The notes: generated from the letters alone by a model not told the origin. A stretch of DNA of 64,000 bases from Candidatus Saccharimonadota bacterium (GCA_017540545.1 JAFYAV010000002.1:1-64000); one strand, 5' to 3'. Positions 42,946 to 52,267 are shown, numbered from the stretch's first letter. Numbers and translations: made by a program.

Positions 42946-43254
42946 ATGAGTAGAATGAATTACCCGGACCAAGAATTATACACACAAGTGAACACTATGG
43001 TTGAAGATTGCTCGCAGGCACTAAAGAATGCAGCATCAAAATGCTCATTTGACGTACCGTCAGACTTCGATTATAAACACGACTTGTGGGAGCTCCAGAA
43101 TGAAATATGGTCACTGCACAATGATTTAAAAGATATCAAAAATGCAATATTAAGTGCAGACTTCAGATACAATAACATAGCAAAAGGTGCATCGGAAAGA
43201 ATAGATGCAATGAAAACTCCGAAAATCAAAGCATACGGCAGAATGATTCGTTAA
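42946..43254 (+). CDS. Helical type VII locus protein, 102 aa
   Basis: The protein is helical with an ELQNEIWSLHNDLKD coiled-coil-like core and a basic end (KIKAYGRMIR). It has no WXG motif but is of the same size and fold class as its neighbours. Two cysteines near 23 and 33 may matter. It is followed two bases later by the acidic repeat gene. Confidence 0.65.
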   Translation: MSRMNYPDQELYTQVNTMVEDCSQALKNAASKCSFDVPSDFDYKHDLWELQNEIWSLHNDLKDIKNAILSADFRYNNIAKGASERIDAMKTPKIKAYGRMIR

Positions 43255-43256
43255 AA

Positions 43257-43751
43257 ATGGATAGCGACATACTATACATAGACCACCACAACCCCGACCC
43301 GCCGGTACGTTATTCAAGTGCAGATGAGGAGGCAGTCGAGAATAGCGACGGCTCCACAAATGCTAACGATATTATTGATCCAATCGTAGATGATCAAGCG
43401 CCCGAACAGAACGATTCGGTAGCGGAGTCATCCGATCAAACAACCGAACAGAACGATTCGGTAGCAGAGTCATCCGATCAAACAGTCGAGAAGAACGACC
43501 CGATTGGGTCGTCTGACGAACAAGTCATTACGACCGACGAAGCGACGGAAATGAAGGAGGACATTTCGACTACCGCCGAAAGCGACAAACAAGAAGAGGA
43601 AGCCGCACCGAAAGAGGCTAACACTGAAGACCATACGCCAGATCCTTTTGATGAAATCCAGCTAAAAATGATGGGATACCCCCTTCCAACACCAGAGGTA
43701 AGTAACTTAAAGCCCCCATTACCTCCTAATGCTAATAGTGAAACAAAATAA
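43257..43751 (+). CDS. Acidic, low-complexity repeat protein, 164 aa
   Basis: The protein is unstructured and acidic, rich in Ser, Asp, Glu, Gln and Pro. It contains two exact copies of a 14-residue unit (EQNDSVAESSDQT plus one) encoded by a 42-bp direct repeat, then partial copies, and ends with a proline-rich PLPTPEVSNLKPPLPPN tail. There is no signal peptide. In type VII loci such disordered proteins can be secreted substrates or tethers. It closes the first operon of the locus. Confidence 0.7.
   Translation: MDSDILYIDHHNPDPPVRYSSADEEAVENSDGSTNANDIIDPIVDDQAPEQNDSVAESSDQTTEQNDSVAESSDQTVEKNDPIGSSDEQVITTDEATEMKEDISTTAESDKQEEEAAPKEANTEDHTPDPFDEIQLKMMGYPLPTPEVSNLKPPLPPNANSETK
43402..43485 (+). 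repeat. Tandem 42-bp direct repeat
   Basis: Two adjacent copies, 43402-43443 and 43444-43485, nearly identical, encoding two copies of the EQNDSVAESSDQ unit in the acidic protein. Such coding repeats can expand or contract by slippage. Confidence 0.85.
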
Positions 43752-43756
43752 AAAAT

Positions 43757-43785
43757 CTCCGGGGAACACATCCCCGGAGGTTTTT
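43757..43785 (+). terminator. Intrinsic terminator of the WXG100 operon
   Basis: CTCCGGGGA at 43757-43765 pairs with TCCCCGGAG at 43771-43779, followed by G and five T residues. A run of A residues on the other side makes it likely bidirectional, serving the lipoprotein gene too. Confidence 0.88.
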
Positions 43786-43814
43786 AGTTGCGAGAGTCGG
43801 GCGGCCTAGATGGC

Positions 43815-44297
43815 TTACTCGATGGGGGACCAGATGGTGACAATTCCGTACGAAGTCTCCACTTCGCCAACTTCCTGCATCAGCTCTCCGAGCCTCGCGA
43901 GCTCTTCTCCGGTGACACTTTTGGCGTCAATGCCAGTCAGATCATAGGCGTCGAACCGGTTTCCAATCTCGAAGCCTAAACCGTCGTTGCGATCTTTATC
44001 GTAAAATTTCGCACCCGACATGTCATCGTAATACTGCACTTCGTAATGCTCGACGATGCTCTGACCCACGTCTCCGCACGCAGCAGCCAGCTCCTGATCG
44101 TTCTTTAAACGATCGACGAAGATTCTGGCGTCTTCGGGTTTAAATATGTAACCCGCGTAAAAGCTGCGCGGTATCACTACGTTACCCCCGAGCGGATCGG
44201 CTGTCTTCTGGTCGCCCGCAGTGGCTGCTCCACATGCAGTAAGGCTGATTCCCAACAGTACACATACAAAGATCAACAGTTTTTTCAGATTTCTCAT
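43815..44297 (-). CDS. Lipoprotein, 160 aa
   Basis: A lipoprotein signal peptide is clear: MRNLKKLLIF, a hydrophobic stretch and the lipobox LTAC with the cysteine at residue 22. The mature part is an acidic domain of about 138 residues with one further cysteine and a YYDDMSGAKFYDKD segment; I do not recognise it. The start has GGGAGGG upstream and a TGATATAAT -10 box (44335-44340). It is transcribed against the type VII genes and divides the WXG100 operon from the ATPase gene. Confidence 0.8.
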   Translation of the reverse strand: MRNLKKLLIFVCVLLGISLTACGAATAGDQKTADPLGGNVVIPRSFYAGYIFKPEDARIFVDRLKNDQELAAACGDVGQSIVEHYEVQYYDDMSGAKFYDKDRNDGLGFEIGNRFDAYDLTGIDAKSVTGEELARLGELMQEVGEVETSYGIVTIWSPIE

Positions 44298-44334
44298 TTA
44301 TTTGCCCTCCCAAAAAATAATTACTGTTAAACGT

Positions 44335-44340
44335 ATTATA
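44335..44340 (-). promoter_or_regulatory. Extended -10 box of the lipoprotein gene
   Basis: TGATATAAT on the minus strand, with a TTGCAT -35-like hexamer 17 bp upstream at 44358-44363. The distance to the start codon is 37 nt. Confidence 0.7.
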
Positions 44341-44416
44341 TCACAAATTTGCAAAAAATGCAATAGTAAAATATTTATGGTAATCTATTCTCTTTCGCGC
44401 TTGTTATGCTACTAAG

Positions 44417-44445
44417 TTGATAAATGCGCTATCTGACTATATAAT
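44417..44445 (+). promoter_or_regulatory. Promoter of the EssC-like ATPase operon
   Basis: TTGATA at 44417-44422, a 17-bp spacer and TATAAT at 44440-44445. The leader of about 50 nt ends in only a weak GGTGG site. The region 44298-44502 otherwise shows nothing further. Confidence 0.7.
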
Positions 44446-44502
44446 ATATACGTAAGCAATATAGTATTTCGATCTAGTAATGATATGTTTGGTGGCTAGT
44501 GA

Positions 44503-47500
44503 ATGATTGTACATATTTTCAATGAAAGAGTAAACGTCGTTAAAGAGCTATCCTTGACGGCTAGTAGCATGTACCCAATTCATGTTGACGGAAAAATAAT
44601 AGCCAACATTATTTCTGATGTAGACAGCTGGACTATGAAGACCACCGAGGGCTACTATAGCCCCGAAGCCGTCAAAGACACGGTAAAATTACAGCAGTAC
44701 TATATATACAACGTAATATGCGAAAAAACAAAAGAGGTTTTTTATGTAGTAGTCGTAATGCGCTTCTTCTCCGACGCGCAAGTATATGCCACACCAAGCA
44801 AGCTTATAATAGGCAATACTCCGGCCTGCGATATATGTTTACCAGTAAAGAATTCTAAGCGCGAAAGCCTAAAACTAATGTTAACAGACGATGGCTGGGT
44901 GGCCGAAACGGATTCTCGATGCTTTTTTGCATCTAGGACGCGCATAACAAATGGGCGCAAAATCTTGTGCGGCGATAGCATATTTTACTACGGGCTTAAG
45001 ATAATACTATTACGAACATCATTTATACTCTGTAGCCCAAAGAAATTTATAAAGCTAGCGCCACACATTAAACCAGCCGGGCCAGAACCAAATTATATCC
45101 CACAACAAAACGAAAACAGTAATTTCGACTACGACACCCCGCTGTATGGCGAAAACGACTACTATTACAAATCGCCACGCTTCAATTACACAATTGAAGA
45201 GGTCGAAATGGTAATTGATGAGCCTCCGGCAGCAGAACAACCCAATAACCTACCGCTAATCGTAACTATCGGTCCTCAGATCACGATGGCTATAGCATCC
45301 GCATTGTCGATACTAAGCATGACAATGATAGTGTCGTCAGGAGCCAACGACGACGCAAGAATGGCCATATCGATCACAACTATGGTTATTACGATGGTTG
45401 GAGCGCTAACGTGGCCAACTGTAAGCCGAACAATAAACAACAAAAGAATCAAAAAACGAGAAGAGAAACGCCAAACAAAGTACCACGCATATCTCGAACG
45501 AAAGAAAAAACAAATTGATGCAATTAAGCAAGAACAGAAGAAAATTCTATCAACAAATAACCCGACAATCAAACAGTGCGAACAAATTATCGACACCCAA
45601 AATGAGCGGCTTTGGCAACGCAATATAGATCACGGCGATTTTCTATCAATACGTCTGGGGACTGGCAATGTCAATACGCGCCTTATATTGAGCGAACCGA
45701 AAGAAAAGTTTTCGGTAGAAGACGACGACAACCTTAACCTAGAATTAAAACAAGTAATTAAAGAATCTCGCCTAATTCCCAATGCACCAATTACCTACAA
45801 CTTCACAAATCACGTAATCGACGCCGTTATTGGCGAAAATGACTCCATGAAGAGCTTTATGGATTGCGTATTTTTGCAAATGTTGTCGTTTCACTCGTAT
45901 GCGGACTTAAAAATTGTCGTATTTACTACTGAACCAGAGAAATGGGATTACCTAAAGATAGCGCCGCACTGTTGGAACAATGAACACAGTACAAGATACT
46001 TCGCTACTACCATCGAGAAACTAGCATCAATTTCCGGAGAGTTGGAAAAGATATTTGATGCACGCAAAGCTAATGACGAAGAGGAAAAATTAGAAGACGA
46101 CGGCGAAGAGCAAGGCGATAATATTAGTTTTAAGGATTTTAAACCGTATTACCTCTTCTTTATAGACGATATGACGGCGGTACGAAATGTTAATTTGATT
46201 AGTAAAATTCTATACTACAAACGCAATATCGGGTTCTCTATAATTACGTTGGCACAAAATGTGACCATGTTACCAAATGAGACGTCCGACTTTATTAGCA
46301 TTACGCGAGACCAATCCGCAATCATTACTACCGGCGTTAACGAAAGCCAGAAAATCTTCAAAGCCGACTTCAACGATAATACCGTTGATATGAATATATG
46401 TACGCAAAAACTAGCAAACATTCCCATAAAAATAGAAAAAGGACGTTTTGAGCTACCTAAGTCCATATCTTTCCTTGAATTATACGAATGCGGACGCGTG
46501 GAGCAGCTAAATGCACTTGCGCGCTGGAAAGAAAACGACCCCTCCGTCAGCCTTTCGGTCCCTATAGGTATCGATCAAAATGGAGAGATATTCCGTATGG
46601 ATATTCACGAAAAGGCTTATGGACCGCACGGTCTTATCGCCGGAACGACAGGTTCAGGTAAATCCGAATGGATCATAACATATATCCTTTCGCTAGCGGC
46701 AAATTTTAGCCCCAACGAACTACAATTCGTACTAATTGACTATAAGGGCGGAGGGCTAGCCAAAAGCTTCGAGAACTCCGAGATGAAGATAAAACTACCT
46801 CACCTTGCAGGGGTAATTACGAATTTGGACAAATCGGAAATATTCCGTTCGATGGCGGCAATTGAATCTGAGCTCAAGCGTAGGCAATCTATGTTCAACA
46901 GTGCTCGCGAAAAAATGCACGAAGGGTCGATGGACATATATAAGTATCAACAATACTTCCGCAGAGGTCTTGTCAAAGAACCACTGTCCCATCTATTAAT
47001 TATCTGCGACGAGTTCGCTGAGCTTAAGCAACAAGAGCCCGATTTTATGGACCAGCTCATATCGACATCTAGGATAGGACGCTCGTTAGGCGTTCATCTC
47101 ATACTGGCAACCCAAAAACCAAGCGGGGTAGTGAATGAACAGATATGGTCAAACTCTAGATTTAAAGTAGCCCTAAAAGTCCAGAACAAGAACGATTCGA
47201 ATGAAATAATTAAAAGACCAGACGCCGCTTTTCTAAAACAGACAGGTTCATTTTATATGCAAGTCGGAACCGACGATTACTTCAACTTAGGTCAAGTTGC
47301 CTGGTCAGGCGCTAAATACTATCCATCCAACACGGCGCGACGCAAAATAGATGAGTCAGTTCAGCTAATTGACGACATTGGACGAGTTGTTAACACCCTA
47401 AAAAATCAAGAGGCAATAGAAGATCAAGGAGAACAGCTGTTCAATATAGTTGCCTATTTGTCTGACATTAGCAAAAAGACAGTCCTTCTTAGTCGCCCTA

Positions 47501-49068
47501 TGTGGCTTTCGAATATTAAGCAAAACTCACTTCTGTCAGAAATTAAGCAAAAATACGGCATCCTAGCTGCAAAAAAATACACCTACAATACACTTATTGG
47601 CGAATACGACGAGCCACGCAGGCAAGAGCAGGGTGCGCTCCAAATTGATTTGGCGGCAGGCAACATTGCCATTATCGGCAAAGCAGACGGCAGCATTGAG
47701 CGGCTAATATCGGCCATCATATGGTCTAGTATATGTGACCATACGCCAGCAGAAATTGCATATTATATATTCGATTTCGGGTCGGAAACGATGAAGAAAT
47801 TTGCGAAATTCCCACAAGTCGGCGAAGTTGTATTCCAAGACGAAACCGATAAAATATCAGGGACATTAAGCCTAATCGCCGAAGAAATAGAAAACCGAAA
47901 GGATATATTGTCAAACTACAACGGATCTATAGATTACTATAATAAAACCGAAACAGAAAAAATGGGCATTATCGTAGTAGTTATCAATAACTACGATATT
48001 CTCTGCGAATCTTTGCCTCGAACAGTCGATTTAATAACCGACATGTTTCGCGAAGGTCCAAAATACGGAGTAATTTTCATTATAAGCTCAAATACCAACA
48101 ATGCTATCGGAAGTCGCCTACTCCAGTTTTTCAATCATACGATAGTTATGCAGTTAACAGACGATTCTATGTACAGAGCAATTACGGAATGCCGTCGAAA
48201 TCTAATCCCGCGCAAAGAGGTTGGGCGAGGCATCTGCAAGCTTGACGCCAACAATAACGACTCCTATTGCGAATTCCAGACAGCAATGATTGACACTGAA
48301 GACAACGAGCTAAAGACAATCAAAGAGTATGCCGACGAGTGCGTAGAAGTATATAAATGCAAGGTGAAACAACTGGCGAAAATACCAGACGACATAGGTA
48401 GCTCCGACGTCTCTCGCCACATTAGAACGCTTTCAGATGTACCAATAGGCATTAATCTATACGAAAAGAATCTAGCATTATATGATTTTATGTCGCGCAA
48501 AATCCATCTCATATCAGGCAAAGACATCAAGGAAAACATAGGCTTCATCTATGCTCTAACGAGAATATTAACAAAAGTACCAAACATCAAAGTTAGAGTA
48601 TTTGACTTAATTGATATCTTTAAGATACCTATGTTAGACGTCCAAATGTTTGACCAAGATGCAAATACAGTTTTCGCTGCCCTAGAAAGAGATGTGTTAA
48701 CACGCACTGAGGCGCAAGACTGCGGCATTACCTTAATTATTGGCGTCGGTCAATACAAGCAAAAACTGTCACAAGCAGGCCTAGAAATATTTAGAAACCT
48801 CTTTGCGAATGTCGGAAAAAGCAAACAATCAATATACGTACTCATAGACAGCTATGAAAGTATACGAAACCTCAGGCTCGAAAAATGGTTCCACGACGTA
48901 GACGTCGAGCATGGCATCTGGCTTGGAAGAGAATTAGAAAATCAAAGCCTGTTCGAAAACATAGAGATACGAGATCAAGACAAGAAGCATAGATTCAATG
49001 GCCTCGGCTTTGTTATTTCGGACGGCGACTACCAAGTGATAAAAACCGTAATAGACAAGGATGACTAA
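44503..49068 (+). CDS. EssC/EccC-like type VII secretion ATPase
   Basis: This is the motor of the type VII-like system. The first 190 residues resemble FHA-type domains as in Firmicutes EssC. Two membrane spans follow at about 250-277 and 287-308, then a coiled linker. The first FtsK/SpoIIIE domain has Walker A GTTGSGKS at 714-721 and Walker B ending D836-E837 in IICDEFAEL. Two further FtsK-like domains are degenerate: around 1059-1063 the P-loop reads GKADG, and around 1339 it reads GKDIK, neither with a GKS/T. The layout (one active, two dead domains) matches EccC/EssC. 1521 residues is typical. Confidence 0.88.
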   Translation: MIVHIFNERVNVVKELSLTASSMYPIHVDGKIIANIISDVDSWTMKTTEGYYSPEAVKDTVKLQQYYIYNVICEKTKEVFYVVVVMRFFSDAQVYATPSKLIIGNTPACDICLPVKNSKRESLKLMLTDDGWVAETDSRCFFASRTRITNGRKILCGDSIFYYGLKIILLRTSFILCSPKKFIKLAPHIKPAGPEPNYIPQQNENSNFDYDTPLYGENDYYYKSPRFNYTIEEVEMVIDEPPAAEQPNNLPLIVTIGPQITMAIASALSILSMTMIVSSGANDDARMAISITTMVITMVGALTWPTVSRTINNKRIKKREEKRQTKYHAYLERKKKQIDAIKQEQKKILSTNNPTIKQCEQIIDTQNERLWQRNIDHGDFLSIRLGTGNVNTRLILSEPKEKFSVEDDDNLNLELKQVIKESRLIPNAPITYNFTNHVIDAVIGENDSMKSFMDCVFLQMLSFHSYADLKIVVFTTEPEKWDYLKIAPHCWNNEHSTRYFATTIEKLASISGELEKIFDARKANDEEEKLEDDGEEQGDNISFKDFKPYYLFFIDDMTAVRNVNLISKILYYKRNIGFSIITLAQNVTMLPNETSDFISITRDQSAIITTGVNESQKIFKADFNDNTVDMNICTQKLANIPIKIEKGRFELPKSISFLELYECGRVEQLNALARWKENDPSVSLSVPIGIDQNGEIFRMDIHEKAYGPHGLIAGTTGSGKSEWIITYILSLAANFSPNELQFVLIDYKGGGLAKSFENSEMKIKLPHLAGVITNLDKSEIFRSMAAIESELKRRQSMFNSAREKMHEGSMDIYKYQQYFRRGLVKEPLSHLLIICDEFAELKQQEPDFMDQLISTSRIGRSLGVHLILATQKPSGVVNEQIWSNSRFKVALKVQNKNDSNEIIKRPDAAFLKQTGSFYMQVGTDDYFNLGQVAWSGAKYYPSNTARRKIDESVQLIDDIGRVVNTLKNQEAIEDQGEQLFNIVAYLSDISKKTVLLSRPMWLSNIKQNSLLSEIKQKYGILAAKKYTYNTLIGEYDEPRRQEQGALQIDLAAGNIAIIGKADGSIERLISAIIWSSICDHTPAEIAYYIFDFGSETMKKFAKFPQVGEVVFQDETDKISGTLSLIAEEIENRKDILSNYNGSIDYYNKTETEKMGIIVVVINNYDILCESLPRTVDLITDMFREGPKYGVIFIISSNTNNAIGSRLLQFFNHTIVMQLTDDSMYRAITECRRNLIPRKEVGRGICKLDANNNDSYCEFQTAMIDTEDNELKTIKEYADECVEVYKCKVKQLAKIPDDIGSSDVSRHIRTLSDVPIGINLYEKNLALYDFMSRKIHLISGKDIKENIGFIYALTRILTKVPNIKVRVFDLIDIFKIPMLDVQMFDQDANTVFAALERDVLTRTEAQDCGITLIIGVGQYKQKLSQAGLEIFRNLFANVGKSKQSIYVLIDSYESIRNLRLEKWFHDVDVEHGIWLGRELENQSLFENIEIRDQDKKHRFNGLGFVISDGDYQVIKTVIDKDD

Positions 49069-49352
49069 TGGAATATAAGGTATTAGTAGAGATATTCTTG
49101 CCAGAGATAGAAGAAAGATATGAGGCTTATATTCCTATCAATAAAACAATCGGCGAAATAGTCGACTTGCTTTTAGGTCTAATACGAAACCAACATGACG
49201 AGTTGCCAAACGACATAAAGCCAAAACTATACAATCGACACAGCTATCGGAAATATTACGGCAAAGAAGTTGTGCGCACAACGGATATTAGAAATGGAAC
49301 GGAGTTAATCATGATATTCCGCACCCCAACGGCGACGACAGAAGATTATTGA
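49068..49352 (+). CDS. YukD/EsaB-like ubiquitin-fold protein, 94 aa
   Basis: The small size, the KVLVEIFLPEIEERYEA strand pair, a central TIGEIVDLLLGLI helix and the DIRNGTELIMIF last strand match the ubiquitin-like YukD/EsaB proteins encoded beside EssC in Firmicutes type VII loci. The gene overlaps the ATPase stop by one base, so the two are made together. In other systems the protein is cytoplasmic and regulates secretion. No Gly-Gly tail is present. Confidence 0.8.
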   Translation: MEYKVLVEIFLPEIEERYEAYIPINKTIGEIVDLLLGLIRNQHDELPNDIKPKLYNRHSYRKYYGKEVVRTTDIRNGTELIMIFRTPTATTEDY

Positions 49353-49432
49353 CGGCTTAGCGATTAGTCTCCTACCCTAGATTATGCAAACCGTGCTATC
49401 ATAAAAACCAGAAGTGTAGCAAAGGAGGAACC

Positions 49433-50398
49433 GTGAGCAAATTTGACGACCAATACATAGATCTATGCCGTCGCGTATTGAAGAATGGCGAAAAAATCAC
49501 CAATTATCACAAAGGAGACAAGCGTAGCAAAGCCGCGGCCAATGCAATTCCGGATCACGCATCCCAAGCCAACACCGAAGCTTGTACTATTCGTTTACCA
49601 CACCAGGTCCTCCAATTTAACCTAGAAGAAGAATTTCCCATACTCACCTCAAAGAAAGTTGCGTTCAAGAGTGCAGTGATTGAAATACTCTGGATTTTTC
49701 AGCAAGCATCCAACGATGTAAATTGGCTACAAGAACGCGGCGTAAAAATATGGGATGAATGGAAAATCGCCGAAGATGGTACCTATCAGGGCAGAAACAT
49801 TAACCAAATCTTTTCCGAGAGCCATCCAGAAGAGCCAAAAACTAATTTTGCAGGAACAATCGGCACGGCATATGGCTGGATTGTTAATAGATACAATTTG
49901 GTCGGCAACCTCATCGAAACACTCAAGTCCAATCCTGGCAACCGCCGCATGATTATGAGTCTTTGGCAAAACGAATGGCTATCCACCGCCGCACTACCAA
50001 GCTGTGTCTGGAACTCGCAATGGAACCTCATCGACGGAAAACTAAATGTGCTCGTAGAGTCGCGTTCTACCGATATTCCGCTAGGTTTGCCATTCAATAT
50101 CGTGCAGTACGCAGTGCTATGTCACCTGATAGCGCAATCCATTGGCGCAAAACCGGGACAGTTCACCTTTATTACAAATGACGCCCATATATACACAAAC
50201 CAAGTCGATGGCATTAAAGAGCAAATCGAAAAATACGACAAAGCAAAGAAAGACGGGACGCTTCCGCCGCCACCAGAATTATGGATTAACCCAAAAGTCA
50301 AAAATTTCTACGACTTTGATAGCTCAAAAGATCTCAAAGATATCAAACTCAAAAACTATAAAAATTTAGGCACAATCAAGATGCCAGTTACGGAGTAA
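49433..50398 (+). CDS. thyA: Thymidylate synthase
   Basis: ThyA makes dTMP from dUMP using methylene-tetrahydrofolate. The GTG start follows AAAGGAGGA. The 321 residues include the catalytic cysteine C191 in LPSCVWNSQW, the dUMP-binding RSTDIPLGLPFNI region and the GQFTFITNDAHIY block. The residue after the catalytic Cys is Val, where most ThyA enzymes have His. The gene is followed one base later by folA, which recycles the dihydrofolate formed. Confidence 0.95.
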   Translation: MSKFDDQYIDLCRRVLKNGEKITNYHKGDKRSKAAANAIPDHASQANTEACTIRLPHQVLQFNLEEEFPILTSKKVAFKSAVIEILWIFQQASNDVNWLQERGVKIWDEWKIAEDGTYQGRNINQIFSESHPEEPKTNFAGTIGTAYGWIVNRYNLVGNLIETLKSNPGNRRMIMSLWQNEWLSTAALPSCVWNSQWNLIDGKLNVLVESRSTDIPLGLPFNIVQYAVLCHLIAQSIGAKPGQFTFITNDAHIYTNQVDGIKEQIEKYDKAKKDGTLPPPPELWINPKVKNFYDFDSSKDLKDIKLKNYKNLGTIKMPVTE

Positions 50399-50399
50399 T

Positions 50400-50870
50400 A
50401 TGTTTAGTATTATCGCCGCAATTGGCAAGAATAATGCGCTCGGCAAAGACAATGACCTCATCTTCCATATTAAAGAGGACATGGATTTCTTCCGAAAAAC
50501 CACTACAGGCCATAAAGTCGTAATGGGGAGCAAAACATGGGATAGCCTACCAACAAAACTAAAAAACAGGGAGAACATTGTCATTTCTAGACACAATATC
50601 CCCGAGGCAGATAAAACCGTAAATAATCTCGAAGACTATATCGCAAAGAATATCGATACTCAAGAGGAGATCTTCATTATTGGCGGCGGATCAATTTACG
50701 CACAATTTCTACCATACGCAAAGCATCTCTATCTAACGGAAGTCGACAGTGAACCCGAAGCCGATGTATTCTTCCCAGAATTCGATAAACGCTTTTACCG
50801 ACGTAAAAAAATCAAACATGGGAAGCAGGGTGAGTTAGAATACTCAATTGTCAAATACACCAAAAAATAA
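50400..50870 (+). CDS. folA: Dihydrofolate reductase
   Basis: FolA reduces dihydrofolate with NADPH. The 156 residues have the usual features: IIAAIGKNNALGKDNDL near the N-terminus, a VMGSKTWDSLP segment, the FIIGGGSIYAQF nucleotide site and a YLTEVDSEPEADVFFPEF end. The acidic catalytic residue is in the DMDFFRKTT helix. It is directly coupled to thyA. Confidence 0.95.
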   Translation: MFSIIAAIGKNNALGKDNDLIFHIKEDMDFFRKTTTGHKVVMGSKTWDSLPTKLKNRENIVISRHNIPEADKTVNNLEDYIAKNIDTQEEIFIIGGGSIYAQFLPYAKHLYLTEVDSEPEADVFFPEFDKRFYRRKKIKHGKQGELEYSIVKYTKK

Positions 50871-50895
50871 AACATCCGTGACCCAAATTAGCCTA

Positions 50896-50925
50896 TTGTC
50901 AAACATTAAAGAAAAATGTTACTAT
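50896..50925 (+). promoter_or_regulatory. Promoter of the nucleotidyltransferase-like gene
   Basis: TTGTCA at 50896-50901, an 18-bp spacer and TGTTACTAT with the hexamer at 50920-50925. The ATG is eight bases after the -10 box, so the mRNA is leaderless or nearly so. Confidence 0.65.
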
Positions 50926-50933
50926 GGCGTACT

Positions 50934-52241
50934 ATGTTTATTGCAAAACTATTTTCCGAATCAGTTTACGAGAACGATTCGGAAGCCTTCCTCGCCGCAA
51001 CGAGTGAACAGCGGGAAGCCATAAAACACCACAATTTCATAGCTCGCAAGGTATGTCAAATAATCGACCTGCCGACAGAAGAATTCGAAAAACAAACAAA
51101 AGAAGAGTTGGAAAATTTTTACGACAATCTCTCCGACATGCTCCTTGATTACCCAAGGTTAACACTCTTCGTTCCATTCTATATTCTAAAGAACGCTACT
51201 ATCAGCTTTCGTAAAACATACTTAAAGACCTGGGAAACTTGTTGCAAAATGAGCGACACTCGGGAAGAATTCAATATCGGAGATTATTATGAACCCGACG
51301 CCAGTATTGGCGAACCAGACCATGTCGCAAAAGCCGCACATCTGCTCCCGTGGTTACTTAAGTATGGCTATCTGAACGAGTCTGACATCATAAAACTCGC
51401 AAATAAATACCGGGACGACGATTCCATTGCAATTTGGGGACTTCTTGATGGCGCCGTTGCGGCAAAACAGATTGGAATCCTGAACGAAAGTGCACTCGAG
51501 CAAATTATGCAGATTGCGAAGAAAGCAAAAACAGAGTGCCCAAAGCCGCCGAAACTAATCTTGGTCACCGAAAAGCGCAAGAAATGGCTTAAAGATTTAG
51601 CTGCAAACTACGGCATTGATCGCAAAACATTCAAATTACGCAACCCCGCCGGCCCGTACAGTAGCAATATAGAACCGCAGAAAATAGACGCCGTATTGCC
51701 AACCAACAAACACGAGCATCTAATCCTGCAAGGCTCAAGGCTAAAGGGTTATAGTCGGCCCGGATCTGATTACGATTATTTTATCTACGACGACCGCGAT
51801 CATAAGATATATTCCTACGACAAAGAAAAAGGCAAAGAAGAGATAAGCTATCTAACCCAGAAACTTGAACTAGCTTCGCACTTGATACTGCTCGGAGCGT
51901 GGCTAGGCGAGAGCAAAAATGACACTTTAGCGGCACAGCGAAAAGCGGCAAGCTATTACTACAGAATGAATAAGGCCCAGCAGGCAATAGCCTTATTTAG
52001 TATCGAAAGAACCACAATACAATGTCGACTAATGCAAAAAGGTTTCCCATGCGCATATGTGGATTTATCTCTTGGAACTAAGAATCTTAATACTATCGAC
52101 GGTAGCAGTGCGTTTTATGATGAACGTATGCGTAAAATAGCAACAAAAATATGCATTAAGTATATATTCCTGGGCCGCAGAATCAGTTTAGCCACATGGC
52201 GCAAGACGCTTTCCTACACTACGCCGCCAATGATCGGCTAA
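50934..52241 (+). CDS. Protein with nucleotidyltransferase-like motif, 435 aa
   Basis: The start at 50934 is chosen because of the -10 box immediately upstream. The middle contains LQGSRLKGYSRPGSDYDYFIYDD (read in parts), the GS...SDxD pattern of polymerase-beta-type nucleotidyltransferases, with two aspartates to bind metal. The N-terminal 200 residues are helical and the C-terminal part carries two cysteines and a helical LAAQRKAASYYYRMN region. The substrate and the fold of the flanking domains are unknown. It lies between folA and rplF. Confidence 0.7.
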   Translation: MFIAKLFSESVYENDSEAFLAATSEQREAIKHHNFIARKVCQIIDLPTEEFEKQTKEELENFYDNLSDMLLDYPRLTLFVPFYILKNATISFRKTYLKTWETCCKMSDTREEFNIGDYYEPDASIGEPDHVAKAAHLLPWLLKYGYLNESDIIKLANKYRDDDSIAIWGLLDGAVAAKQIGILNESALEQIMQIAKKAKTECPKPPKLILVTEKRKKWLKDLAANYGIDRKTFKLRNPAGPYSSNIEPQKIDAVLPTNKHEHLILQGSRLKGYSRPGSDYDYFIYDDRDHKIYSYDKEKGKEEISYLTQKLELASHLILLGAWLGESKNDTLAAQRKAASYYYRMNKAQQAIALFSIERTTIQCRLMQKGFPCAYVDLSLGTKNLNTIDGSSAFYDERMRKIATKICIKYIFLGRRISLATWRKTLSYTTPPMIG

Positions 52242-52267
52242 AATCATTTACGAAACAATTTTCGCCA

